Shown: positions 1 to 7,150, numbered from the stretch's first letter. The stretch is DNA of 9,896 nt from Vulcanimicrobiota bacterium (GCA_019233165.1 JAFAMS010000080.1:1-9896), one strand, 5' to 3'. Numbers and translations are program-made. Notes: generated from the letters alone by a model not told the origin.

Positions 1-833
1 GCGAAGATCGAGATCGCGCCGAGGACGAGCGGGAAGGTGACGGCGGACGGGAGCGTCTTCCCGAGCACGAGGTGCCCGAGGAGCATCGCCGCGGTCGTCG
101 TGACGACGTACGTCTCGAAGAGATCGGCGGCCATCCCGGCGCAGTCGCCCACGTTGTCGCCGACGTTGTCGGCGATCACCGCAGGATTGCGCGGATCGTC
201 TTCGGGGATTCCGGCTTCGACTTTACCGACCAGGTCTGCGCCGACGTCGGCGGCTTTGGTGAAGATCCCGCCGCCGAGTCGCGCGAAGACCGAGATCAGA
301 GAACATCCGAAGGCAAGCCCGATGAGAGCCGCGAGCGAATCGGCGACTTGATTCGGACTCCCCGCATTGACGTTCAGCATGATCTGGTAGTAGCCGCTGA
401 CCGCGAGCAGACCCAAGCCGACGACGAGCAAACCGGTGATCGCACCGCCGCGGAACGCAATCTGGAGCGCGGGTGCGAGACCGCCGCGCGCCGCTTCCGC
501 CGTGCGCAAGTTCGCGCGGACGGAGACGAGCATCCCGATGAAGCCGGCGGCGCCCGAGAGCGTCGCGCCGATCAGAAATCCGACCGCGGCTTCCCACCCT
601 AGCGGCGACGGCAAGATCGCGATGACGACCGCCAAGGCCGCCGCGACGATCGCGACCGTCGAGTATTGCCGGCGTAAGAACGCCATCGCGCCTTCCTGAA
701 TCGCGCGGGCAATCTCGATCATCCGCGCATTCCCCTCGGGCTGGCGCAAGACCCAAGCGATCAAGATTACGCCGTAGACGATGGCGAGCACCCCGGCGAC
801 GATCCCGAGCAAAATCGCAAGCGATGAATCCAC
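1..833 (-). CDS. hppA: Membrane-bound ion-translocating inorganic pyrophosphatase, N-terminal 277 residues (partial)
   Basis: This enzyme hydrolyses cytoplasmic pyrophosphate and uses the energy to pump H+ (or Na+) across the membrane. Reading the minus strand from a GTG at 833 gives 277 codons with no stop to the left edge. Two hydrophobic helices lie at about residues 5-28 and 58-75, with more after 82. The family signature is complete: [20 protein letters not shown] at residues 187-206 and a [19 protein letters not shown] stretch at 212-230, which carry the Mg-PPi-binding acidic and lysine residues. The family is about 650-700 residues long, so more than half lies outside the window; the residue that separates K+-dependent from K+-independent forms is in the missing part, so pump type cannot be decided. 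GGAG upstream of the GTG (10-nt spacing) supports the start. The gene is divergent from the next one, with 126 nt between them where I see no clear operator. Confidence 0.96.
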   Translation of the reverse strand, partial: MDSSLAILLGIVAGVLAIVYGVILIAWVLRQPEGNARMIEIARAIQEGAMAFLRRQYSTVAIVAAALAVVIAILPSPLGWEAAVGFLIGATLSGAAGFIGMLVSVRANLRTAEAARGGLAPALQIAFRGGAITGLLVVGLGLLAVSGYYQIMLNVNAGSPNQVADSLAALIGLAFGCSLISVFARLGGGIFTKAADVGADLVGKVEAGIPEDDPRNPAVIADNVGDNVGDCAGMAADLFETYVVTTTAAMLLGHLVLGKTLPSAVTFPLVLGAISIF

Positions 834-959
834 TCTACCCCAACTCCGCTGACGGCTAGACGCGCGAAAACGCCCGCGAACCCCGCGAGCGACCTGCCCC
901 GCTTGTCCCCTTCAGAACGGGAGTCCTTCGCAACGCAGGCATTGAAAGGCGCTCCTGCG

Positions 960-2159
960 ATGGAGTCGGTGGAGTTCGTGGTCGTAGGGTGCGGTCCGGC
1001 CGGCGGGATCGCCGCACGCGAAGCGGCGCGCGACGGGGTTGAGACGCTCGTCCTCGAGCGCGACCCGGTCGTGGGCTCCAAGCGCGTCTGCGCCGCCGGT
1101 TTGCGGCCCGGCTTTTGCGAGCAGTTCGAGGTTCCGCGCACGATCGTGCACTGCGACCCGCCGACGATCGCGCTTCATTCGCCGACCGAACGTCGCTACG
1201 ATTTCCGCGTCGGACCGGCCCATACGACGACGCGGGAGGAGCTCGATGGGACGATTGCGCGCCTCGCGCGCGAAGCCGGCGCGCAGATCCGCACGTCGGC
1301 GATGTTCCGTTCGCTCGCGCGCGACGGCGACCGAACGATCGTCGAATACGCGGACGTGCGTGAAGGGACGCGCCGCCGGGTAGCCGCACGCGCGGTGTTC
1401 TTCGCCGCCGGCGCGACCGCACGGCTCGACGAGACGCCCTTCGCCTACGAGAGCTGGGACGCGGGTCTGATCACGTGCCTGCAGTACAGGGTCTATCTCG
1501 AACGGCCGGCGCTGCCGCAAGCGTATCAGACGCTCGAGATGCACTACTATCGTTCGCGCAAGGAACGTCCGGTGATCGGATGGATGTTTCCGAAGCGCGA
1601 CCATCTCTCGATCGGCCTTGGGATTCAGTCGAAACTTCCGGGGCCCGAACTGCGCGCGGAGCTCGATGCCTTCGTTTCGCAGGTGCTGCACCGCCTCGCA
1701 CCTGGGATTTCGTACAGCGTCCGCAACGAAGGAAACTTGCTGTACGGCGGAGCGCCGCGCCCCCGGATCGTCGCCTACGACGGCACCGTCATGCTCGGCG
1801 GTACCGCGGCGGGGCTCGTCGACGCGACGACCGGGGAAGGGATTCACGAAGCGGCAATGAGCGGACGGTTCGCTGCGGCCGCGGTGAGCGCGGCAAAAAA
1901 GTCGACGCGGCATGCCCCGGGGACCGCGTACGAGCGCGCGACGAGGCAGGCGTTTTACGGCCGCTTGCACCACCGCCACAAGCTGATGACGTTCTTGGAG
2001 AGGAAAGCGCCGCGGTTCGACGTCCTCTTCACGCAGCTCGCCCGAACGCCGCGGTTCGCCGAGCTCCTGCAGCACGATCGTAACGATTTCACGCCGCTGC
2101 AATGGCTCTATCTCTACGCCCAAGCCGCGAAATTTTCGTTGCGGGCGCTGCGCGTTTAG
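960..2159 (+). CDS. Geranylgeranyl reductase family FAD-dependent oxidoreductase
   Basis: A 399-residue flavoprotein of the geranylgeranyl/digeranylgeranyl reductase family, which saturates isoprenoid chains of lipids, quinones or pigments. Visible are the N-terminal Rossmann motif GCGPAG (residues 10-15), an Arg/Glu-containing TTREELDGTIARLA segment near 90, the family hallmark WMFPK (208-212) and a C-terminal FAD motif ending in TTGEGIHEAAMSG (from about 290). The start is ATG 960, ten nt after AAAGG; an in-frame TTG at 903 would add 19 residues before the Rossmann fold and is unlikely. An oddity is that the usual GDAAG of this second motif reads GGTAAG (280-285), so the conserved Asp is a Gly, and the Pro before TGEGI is missing. 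The substrate cannot be read from the sequence. The permease gene follows after 3 nt, so the two are probably co-transcribed. Confidence 0.88.
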   Translation: MESVEFVVVGCGPAGGIAAREAARDGVETLVLERDPVVGSKRVCAAGLRPGFCEQFEVPRTIVHCDPPTIALHSPTERRYDFRVGPAHTTTREELDGTIARLAREAGAQIRTSAMFRSLARDGDRTIVEYADVREGTRRRVAARAVFFAAGATARLDETPFAYESWDAGLITCLQYRVYLERPALPQAYQTLEMHYYRSRKERPVIGWMFPKRDHLSIGLGIQSKLPGPELRAELDAFVSQVLHRLAPGISYSVRNEGNLLYGGAPRPRIVAYDGTVMLGGTAAGLVDATTGEGIHEAAMSGRFAAAAVSAAKKSTRHAPGTAYERATRQAFYGRLHHRHKLMTFLERKAPRFDVLFTQLARTPRFAELLQHDRNDFTPLQWLYLYAQAAKFSLRALRV

Positions 2160-2162
2160 ATC

Positions 2163-3185
2163 TTGGCGCGTTTTCTCATCGAGCGCGCCGTTCGTCTCCT
2201 GGCCGTCCTGGTGGCGATCACGGTTCTGAGCTTTCTCTTCCTCCACCTCATCCCCGGCGATCCCGCGACGATTCGTTTGGGTGAGCATGCGACGCCGGAA
2301 CAAGTCCAGAGCCTTCGCGCCGCGCTCGGGCTGGACAAACCCTGGTATTTGCAGCTTTGGATCTACTTGGTGAACGTCGCGCACGGCGATCTCGGCCGCT
2401 CGATCGCCGACCAGGAGACGGTCGCGCACAAGCTCGCGCAATACTTTCCGGCGACGGTGGAGCTCGCATTCGGCGCGATGCTCTTCGCGATCGCGGTCGG
2501 CGTACCGGCCGGAATCGCCGCAGCGTTGCGTTTTCGCAGCGTCTTCGATGCGCTGACGATGATTGCGGTATTACTGGGTGTCTCGATCCCGGTTTTCTGG
2601 CTGGGCTGGATGCTCGTCTATCTCCTCGCCGTGCTCCCGACGAACGTCGGCCTCAACCTCTTTCCGATCTCGGGCAGACTCGGCTCGCAATACTTCATCC
2701 CGCCGGTGACGCACTTGGTCGTGATCGACGCGCTCCTCGCGGGTAACGTCCCGGCGGCGCTCGACGCGCTCTGGCATTTGGTCCTTCCGGCAGTGACGCT
2801 GGGGACGATCCCGCTCGCCATCGTCGCGAAGATCACGCGCAGCGGGATGCTCGAGGTCTTACAAAGCGATTACGTTCGGACGGCGCGCGCAAAAGGGCTC
2901 TCGGGCGCGGCGGTCGTTCTCAAACACGCCTTGCGCAACGCGCTCATTCCGATCATCACCATCGTCGGGTTGCAGACCGGTCTGCTCTTGGGCGGCGCCG
3001 TTCTGACCGAGTCGATCTTCGCATGGCCCGGCGTCGGCCGTCTCGCGTTCGAGGCGATTTCGAACCGCGACATGCCGGTGATCAACGGCTGCATTCTGCT
3101 CTTCGCGACCGTGTTCGTGACGGTGAACGCCGTCGTCGACGTCCTCTATGCGGCGGCGAATCCGCGCATCCGGTACGGTCCCTGA
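2163..3185 (+). CDS. ABC transporter permease, DppB/OppB (peptide/nickel) family
   Basis: This 340-residue protein is an inner-membrane channel subunit of a peptide-type ABC importer. It has the family order: an N-terminal helix (about 9-29) followed by the PGDP motif (31-34), a periplasmic segment with GDLGRS (75-80), further helices at about 98-121, 131-156, 205-222, 260-282 and 306-328, the cytoplasmic EAA loop around DYVRTARAKGLSGAAVVLKH (237-254) that contacts the ATPase, and the C-terminal NPRIRYG. Length is normal. The start is a TTG, the only one before the first helix; no strong Shine-Dalgarno sequence is visible, so translation may depend on the gene ending 3 nt upstream. DppB normally pairs with DppC, a binding protein and ATPases; here the next gene is a flagellar sigma factor, so the partners must lie elsewhere. 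The transported substrate is unknown. Confidence 0.93.
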   Translation: MARFLIERAVRLLAVLVAITVLSFLFLHLIPGDPATIRLGEHATPEQVQSLRAALGLDKPWYLQLWIYLVNVAHGDLGRSIADQETVAHKLAQYFPATVELAFGAMLFAIAVGVPAGIAAALRFRSVFDALTMIAVLLGVSIPVFWLGWMLVYLLAVLPTNVGLNLFPISGRLGSQYFIPPVTHLVVIDALLAGNVPAALDALWHLVLPAVTLGTIPLAIVAKITRSGMLEVLQSDYVRTARAKGLSGAAVVLKHALRNALIPIITIVGLQTGLLLGGAVLTESIFAWPGVGRLAFEAISNRDMPVINGCILLFATVFVTVNAVVDVLYAAANPRIRYGP

Positions 3186-3314
3186 CGCTCGCCTCGGTAG
3201 GCAGGTTTACGGGGGGCGGACAGCCGTGAGCCCGCTTGCACGAGGGCCCTCGGGAGGGGAGCCGACCCTTGCAACCGGGAACGGGGTGCAAACACCAGCG
3301 AAGGGTTTTCGCGT
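3186..3314 (+). promoter_or_regulatory. Fold-prone GC-rich leader of the flagellar sigma gene; possible riboswitch or other RNA control element
   Basis: This gap between the permease and the sigma gene holds several inverted repeats. CGAGGG/CCCTCG abut at 3241-3252. A hairpin at 3269-3291 (TTGCA and CCG against CGG and TGCAA) is capped by a GGAA tetraloop at 3278-3281. GGTG-CAAA-CACC at 3285-3296 overlaps it, so both cannot form at once. TTGCAC at 3236-3241 can also pair with GTGCAA at 3286-3291. The 3' part (ACCCTTG, AACC, then CCAGCGAAGGG) resembles the 3' half of a TPP aptamer, and GCCGTGAG upstream weakly resembles its CTGAGA element, but the diagnostic CTGAGA and CTGAT blocks are not intact and no outer P1 stem is evident. 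I therefore name no ligand. Overlapping pairings close to the start codon are what makes control plausible. Confidence 0.35.
3298..3312 (+). promoter_or_regulatory. Ribosome binding site of the sigma gene inside a small hairpin
   Basis: GAAGGG at 3300-3305 sits 9 nt before the TTG start at 3315 and fixes that start. The same bases lie in a possible stem of GCGAA (3298-3302) and TTCGC (3308-3312) with loop GGGTT. CCCTT at 3266-3270 is also perfectly complementary to AAGGG at 3301-3305. The ribosome binding site is clear; its sequestration is inferred from complementarity only. Confidence 0.6.
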
Positions 3315-4139
3315 TTGAGTGCTGACCGAAATCCGCAGCGGTATGTGATCGGCGGAGTTGACTATTCCAGAGAAGAGCTCGTAACCAAGTATCTTCATCT
3401 GGTTCGTTACGTCGCGGGTCGTATCTCGATCAACTTGCCTCCCAACGTCGAGATCAACGACCTGATCAACGACGGGATTCTCGGGTTGATCGACGCCATC
3501 GAGAAATACGATGACGAGCGCGGCGTAAAATTCGAGACCTATGCGATCACGCGCATCAACGGCGCGATCCTCGATGCGTTGCGCGCACTCGACTGGGTTC
3601 CGCGAGCGGTCCGGCAACGGGCGCGCGAGATCGAGCGCGTCTATCAGGAGCTCGAAGCCGAATACGGCCGCGCGGCGACCGAAGACGAGGTTGCGGCACG
3701 ACTGGGGATGACGCTCAAGGAGTTCGACCAGACGCTGCAACGGATCCGAGGTACGACGATCCTCTCGCTCGAGGAGTTTCTTCCGAACGAAAAGGGCTAC
3801 GAGATTCCGCTCGTCGACACGCTCAAAGATCCGACCGACGAGATCAGCCGCGCGATCGAATCTCGCGAGGTCCGCGAGGCGCTCGTCGCGGCGGTCGACT
3901 CGCTCCCGCAACAAGAGCGGACCGTCATCTCCCTGTACTACTTCGAAGGTCTGACGCTCAAGGAAATCAAGGGGGTGCTCGGCGTCTCGGAATCCCGGGT
4001 CTCGCAGATCCATGCCCAAGCCGTTATCCATCTGCGGACCAAGCTCAAGCAGCTTCAGGCCGACCTCGGCTTCCGCGAGGGCGACCCGAACGTAAAGCAA
4101 AAGTACGTCCGCAAGGACCCTCCTCAGATGCCCGCTTGA
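3315..4139 (+). CDS. fliA/whiG: RNA polymerase sigma factor of the FliA/WhiG (sigma-28) family
   Basis: This sigma factor directs RNA polymerase to flagellar-type promoters. The 274-residue protein has region 2 at about 20-90 (with INDLINDGILGLIDAIEKYD and the DNA-melting segment RGVKFETYAITRINGAILDALR), a DWVPRAVRQRAREIERVYQELE stretch at 93-114 that begins region 3 and is typical of FliA/WhiG, and region 4 at about 188-245 with the helix-turn-helix LTLKEIKGVLGVSESRVSQIHAQA. Only about 25 residues follow region 4. The start is TTG 3315 with GAAGGG nine nt upstream. It heads a compact run with a conserved small protein, a FliK-like and an FlhB-like protein, which supports a flagellar role rather than the sporulation role of WhiG in Streptomyces. 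No anti-sigma factor FlgM is seen in the window. Confidence 0.95.
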   Translation: MSADRNPQRYVIGGVDYSREELVTKYLHLVRYVAGRISINLPPNVEINDLINDGILGLIDAIEKYDDERGVKFETYAITRINGAILDALRALDWVPRAVRQRAREIERVYQELEAEYGRAATEDEVAARLGMTLKEFDQTLQRIRGTTILSLEEFLPNEKGYEIPLVDTLKDPTDEISRAIESREVREALVAAVDSLPQQERTVISLYYFEGLTLKEIKGVLGVSESRVSQIHAQAVIHLRTKLKQLQADLGFREGDPNVKQKYVRKDPPQMPA

Positions 4140-4176
4140 CGAAGACGATACGGTAGTAAAGAGGTTTCCTTAGATA

Positions 4177-4509
4177 GTGGCTATTCGTCCGGTCGATCTC
4201 CAGGCAGCGATCCTCCAGGCGCCGCAGACCGCAGCGGTGCAGCGCCAGGCTGAGGTCGCGCCCCAGATCGCTCAGACCGCCGCCGCCGCGCAGTTCGCCG
4301 CCGAGGTCACCGAGCGCAACGAGATGGTGCACGAGACCGAACATCTGCGCGGGAACCGGGTCGAAGAACGCAAGGAACCCGACAACCAACAGGAGCGTGG
4401 GAAAAAGCGCCGCCCGCATCAACCGGGCGAGCCGTTCGAGTCGATTGAGGAGAGCGTGCTGGGCGCCGTCCCGACCGACGGCGAGCACCTAATCGACTTC
4501 ACCGCCTAA
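4177..4509 (+). CDS. Small conserved protein of flagellar gene clusters, function unknown
   Basis: A 110-residue soluble protein starting at GTG 4177, twelve nt after AAAGAGG. It begins MAIRPVDLQAAILQAPQ, continues with a Gln/Ala-rich, probably helical stretch to about residue 50 and then a highly charged Glu/Lys/Arg-rich tail. There is no signal peptide, membrane segment or enzyme motif. The pattern (an I-[KR]-P-[IL]-DLQ start, a Gln-rich helix and a charged tail) is like uncharacterised proteins I recall next to the flagellar sigma factor in clostridia-type Firmicutes, so I take it as a genuine flagellar-locus gene. It lies 37 nt after the sigma gene and 1 nt before the FliK-like gene, so all three are likely translated from one message. 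A chaperone or regulator of export would fit, but that is a guess. Confidence 0.75.
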   Translation: MAIRPVDLQAAILQAPQTAAVQRQAEVAPQIAQTAAAAQFAAEVTERNEMVHETEHLRGNRVEERKEPDNQQERGKKRRPHQPGEPFESIEESVLGAVPTDGEHLIDFTA

Positions 4510-4510
4510 C

Positions 4511-6598
4511 ATGTCCGGGTCCGGAGTCGGTCCTCTCGGCGGTGCCGTCGGTGCCGCGATCGAGGCGGCGGTCAACGCCGAGCTCGCCGCTCTTGCCGCC
4601 GATGCGCAAGCTCTGAGCGCACTGTTGCAGCAGGGAGACGTCGTCTCCGGGACGGTTCTTCCGTTTAATGGATTGACCGACGCGATCGAGATCTTCGGAC
4701 TACGCGTCGCGGCGTCGCTCCCGCCGAACGTTCTCCCCGGCGATACCTTGCAGCTCGAAGTGCAAGGATTCGACGGCAGCAAGATTTTGGTGAAAGTCCT
4801 CTCGGACACGCCGCCGTCGCCGGGTTCCGCGGCGCCTCCCACCGCCCAGCCGGTCCCGGCATCGCCGCCAGAAGCTCCGTCCGCCGGCGATTCGTTGCAA
4901 TTGACGCCGACGCCGATTCCGGTAATCGTCGACGAAGGGTCGCTTCCGCAGCCGCCTTCCGAGCAGGCAACGGCCCCGTCTGCGAGCGCCGCGGGTTCTG
5001 CCGACGGCGAGACGACGGTCGCGGCGCCGGAGGTGCCGCCGCAGGCGGCCGCGCGACCGTCGCCGGTTCCGACGACGCTCCCGGGAACACCGCAGGTGCG
5101 TCCCGTGCCGACGCAGCCGGAGACGCTCAGCGTAGAGGCGCGACTCGCATTGGCCCGCGCCGCAGCGGCGCCCCCGTCACCGCGAGTGGCGGCGACGCCT
5201 ACGCAAACGCAAACGGCGGGCCGCACGCAGGCGACGGCGACGCCGAACGCGCCGCGCGCGACCGCAGCGCCGCCGCCGCGCGCTCCGATTCCCGGGCGGA
5301 TCCCTGCGGCGCCGCAGCCGCCGCCCGCAACGACGGCGCGCCGGACCGGTCCGCCGCAACCGCCGGCGACGACGCGCGGCGCGTACGTGCCGATCGTACC
5401 CCGCGCGACGCCGGAGCGTCCGCCGCCTCCGCCGATCCCGGGCGCCCCCGCCGCCGCGCGACCGCAAGCGACGGTCGTGCAATCAATCGTGCGCCCCCAA
5501 CCGCTCGCGCCGAGCACGTTGCTCGCCGACCCGACGGCGCTGCTGCGCACGCTGCGAATCCCCGTAACGCCGACGGCGCTGACGTTCGCAAAGCTCGTGA
5601 CGCAGCAGCCGGAGCAGGTCGCGACCGCACTTCGCGCGCTCGAGCAATCGCTGCCGAGCTCCGACGACGCGCGGATCCAAACCTTACGAACGCTCGCGAC
5701 GTTCGTGGGCGAGCTGAATCCGCAGTCGCCGACGTTCACGACGCAAGTCGCGTCGTATCTCTCGCACGTCGTCGAAGGCCCGGAGCCGAAGCTTCTCTCC
5801 CTCGTGGCATCGCGTCAGGCGCCCGTCGCGCAAGCCGAATCGCTGCCCGCAGACGCGCCGCCCGGCGCTGCGGGCGCGGCTTCGTCGAGCGCTGCGGAAA
5901 GCGAAGCAACGGCGCCGGCAACAACGCCCTCAGCTCCGCCGGCACAAGCGGGGCCGCAGCCCGCGATTTCCGACCCGACCGCGCTCGCCGCGCGCGAAGT
6001 CGAACGCACGGCGACCGCCGGCTACGATCTCAAAACGCAGCTCCTCGACATCCTCGCGACGCCTGCCGGCGCCCACACCGTGGTAGGCGACGCGGGCGCC
6101 GCAACCGCGCAAAATGCGCTGACGGCGCTGGTCACCTCGCAGCTCTCGACCCTCGCCGCGCAGCAGGCTCAACCCGGCGTCTATCAATTCACGGTGCCGA
6201 TCGTCGTCGATCAACGGCTCTACCCGGCGCAGATTCAGGTCGAGCGCGAAAAACCCGAAGGCGCGCAGGCGTTGACCGCCGACGACTTCCACATCGCGTT
6301 CATTCTCGAAACGCCGAATCTCGGCGTGGTGGCGATCGACATGCACGCCGTCGGACGCTCTGTCAGCGTCGCGGTGAAGACGGAGCGCGAAGTCGTCGCG
6401 GCGAGCTTTAAAACGGCGCTGGCACAACTGAGCGAGCGGCTCGAAACGATGAAGTACGACGTGAAGTCCGTCGATGCGGAGGTCGCGCCACGGCGGGTCG
6501 CCTCGACTGCCGCCGCCGATGTCGCCGCTGCCGCTGAGCCCGCGCAAGAATCGACGCAGGACGAGGGGCCGCTGAGCGCGGTCGATCGCAAAGCATGA
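4511..6598 (+). CDS. fliK: FliK-like flagellar hook-length control protein
   Basis: FliK measures hook length and, through its C-terminal domain, makes the export gate component FlhB switch from hook to filament substrates. The 695-residue product has three parts: residues 1-100 with a short beta-rich segment (GDTLQLEVQGFDGSKILVKVLS); a Pro/Ala/Thr-rich, low-complexity ruler-like linker at about 101-335; a helical segment around 338-440 and another Ala/Pro linker; and a C-terminal domain at about 555-665 (YQFTVPIVVDQRLYPAQIQV, then FILETPNLGVVAIDMHAVGRSVSVAV) that matches the Flg_hook domain. The linker makes it longer than the roughly 400 residues of enterobacterial FliK. ATG 4511 follows the previous stop by one base with no obvious Shine-Dalgarno sequence, suggesting translational coupling. 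The next gene overlaps its stop by 4 nt. Confidence 0.87.
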   Translation: MSGSGVGPLGGAVGAAIEAAVNAELAALAADAQALSALLQQGDVVSGTVLPFNGLTDAIEIFGLRVAASLPPNVLPGDTLQLEVQGFDGSKILVKVLSDTPPSPGSAAPPTAQPVPASPPEAPSAGDSLQLTPTPIPVIVDEGSLPQPPSEQATAPSASAAGSADGETTVAAPEVPPQAAARPSPVPTTLPGTPQVRPVPTQPETLSVEARLALARAAAAPPSPRVAATPTQTQTAGRTQATATPNAPRATAAPPPRAPIPGRIPAAPQPPPATTARRTGPPQPPATTRGAYVPIVPRATPERPPPPPIPGAPAAARPQATVVQSIVRPQPLAPSTLLADPTALLRTLRIPVTPTALTFAKLVTQQPEQVATALRALEQSLPSSDDARIQTLRTLATFVGELNPQSPTFTTQVASYLSHVVEGPEPKLLSLVASRQAPVAQAESLPADAPPGAAGAASSSAAESEATAPATTPSAPPAQAGPQPAISDPTALAAREVERTATAGYDLKTQLLDILATPAGAHTVVGDAGAATAQNALTALVTSQLSTLAAQQAQPGVYQFTVPIVVDQRLYPAQIQVEREKPEGAQALTADDFHIAFILETPNLGVVAIDMHAVGRSVSVAVKTEREVVAASFKTALAQLSERLETMKYDVKSVDAEVAPRRVASTAAADVAAAAEPAQESTQDEGPLSAVDRKA

Positions 6599-6942
6599 AT
6601 CGCGATCGCTTCTTCGACATGCGCAAGCCGCGCGAAACGCGGCACGCCGCGGCGGCGCTTTCGTACGATCCCGTCAAGCCGGTGCCGCCCGAAGTCATCG
6701 CCGTAGGGCGCGGAACGACCGCCGACGAGATCATCGCGATCGCGAAAAAACACGGGATTCCGACGCATACCGATCGCGGACTCGTCGAAGCGCTCTCGCG
6801 CCTCGATATCGGCACCGTGATCCCGCGCGAGCTCTACGTCGTCGTCGCCGAAGTCCTCGCGTGGGTCTATCGCCTCGACGCCGAGCACGCCGCAGCCAAC
6901 GAACCTAAGAACGTAACGCCGGGAACGCAAGCCAGAGCATAG
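6595..6942 (+). CDS. FlhB-like protein (stand-alone cytoplasmic domain of the export switch)
   Basis: A 115-residue homologue of the C-terminal cytoplasmic part of FlhB/YscU, the type III export switch. ALSYDPVKPVPPEVIAVGRGTTADEIIAIAKKHGIPTHTDRGLVEAL (21-66) and IGTVIPRELYVVVAEVLAWVYRLD (72-95) match FlhB after its cleavage site. The membrane domain and the self-cleaving NPTH sequence are absent: the protein begins just after where NPTH would be. It shares ATGA with the end of fliK, so the two are coupled. Bacillus subtilis has a similar pair, ylqG (FliK-like) and ylqH (FlhB-like), outside its main flagellar operon. Such proteins may stand in for, or assist, the cleaved FlhB domain, but this is not established here. 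The last 20 residues are outside the conserved domain. Confidence 0.9.
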   Translation: MNRDRFFDMRKPRETRHAAAALSYDPVKPVPPEVIAVGRGTTADEIIAIAKKHGIPTHTDRGLVEALSRLDIGTVIPRELYVVVAEVLAWVYRLDAEHAAANEPKNVTPGTQARA

Positions 6943-6972
6943 CGCACCGTCCTTGAGTGGCGCGGCTGGCCG

Positions 6973-6994
6973 GCTCGCGGCGGAGGCCGCGAGC
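6973..6994. repeat. Inverted repeat, 9-bp perfect stem
   Basis: GCTCGCGGC (6973-6981) pairs with GCCGCGAGC (6986-6994) around the loop GGAG. It is followed at once by GGAGCGAGCGC, which partly repeats the arm. A perfect GC-rich stem in non-coding DNA can act as a transcript stabiliser or be part of a repeat element. Confidence 0.6.
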
Positions 6995-7075
6995 GGAGCG
7001 AGCGCAATCGCCGCAAAGGCACGATGTTGTTGCGGCCCCACCTCGGGGAATCGTGCGTTAGCGATCCGGGAGAAA

Positions 7076-7137
7076 GGGCCGCGCAGACGGGGGCCCCGAC
7101 GCGCAAAGCGCGTTGGGGGGCGCGCAGGGCTAGGCCC
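7076..7137. repeat. Three-tier nested inverted repeat with an 11-bp core stem
   Basis: The core is CCCCGACGCGC (7094-7104), loop AAA, and GCGCGTTGGGG (7108-7118), with one G-T pair in RNA. GCGC arms at 7081-7084 and 7122-7125 and GGGCC/GGCCC arms at 7076-7080 and 7133-7137 close it on the outside. The G-T pair would be a true pair only in plus-strand RNA, where it is G-U, which slightly favours a plus-strand transcript. Confidence 0.6.
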
Positions 7138-7150
7138 GGAGCGCCTTTGG

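Larger units (their letters stand above)
6943..7150. ncRNA. Candidate structured RNA or interspersed repeat: nested inverted repeats between the flagellar block and ftsY
   Basis: No convincing protein is encoded here. Instead there are three strong, separate foldings. First, a 9-bp stem at 6973-6994 with loop GGAG. Second, GCACGAT (7019-7025) pairs perfectly with ATCGTGC (7050-7056) and encloses CCCC/GGGG (7036-7039 with 7045-7048). Third, an 11-bp stem at 7094-7118, itself enclosed by GCGC (7081-7084 with 7122-7125) and GGGCC/GGCCC (7076-7080 with 7133-7137). None is followed by a T-run, so they are not ordinary intrinsic terminators. A transcribed structured RNA, a 5' leader of ftsY or a repeated extragenic element would all fit. 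I do not recognise a known RNA family, and the strand is undetermined. Confidence 0.4.

Noticed and set aside
903..959. TTG 903 as start of the geranylgeranyl-reductase-like gene
   Set aside because: It would add 19 polar residues before a Rossmann fold that normally begins near the N-terminus; ATG 960 has a well-spaced AAAGG.
912..2441. Long minus-strand open frame (about 509 codons) over the reductase and permease genes
   Set aside because: It is Arg-rich low-information sequence opposite genes with clear family motifs; such shadows are common in high-GC DNA.
3261..3312. TPP, cobalamin, SAM or c-di-GMP riboswitch as a firm call
   Set aside because: Short pieces resemble each of these (CCAGCGAAGGG for TPP, GGGAAC plus GGTGCAAA for cobalamin, GCAACC with GGGTGC for SAM, a GNRA loop plus GCAAA for c-di-GMP), but none has its full set of conserved blocks or closing stem, and the cobalamin and c-di-GMP readings would run into the coding region.
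4489..5739. Minus-strand open frame of about 416 codons opposite fliK
   Set aside because: Its Gly/Ala/Cys/Val-rich product is the antisense of the Pro/Ala/Thr-rich FliK linker; it has no domain, and the FliK frame is supported by its C-terminal domain and tight junctions.
7076..7150. Signal recognition particle RNA next to ftsY
   Set aside because: The invariant domain IV pattern (GGTCAGG, CCGGAAGG, AGCAGCC) is absent, although AGGCCCGGAG looks faintly similar.
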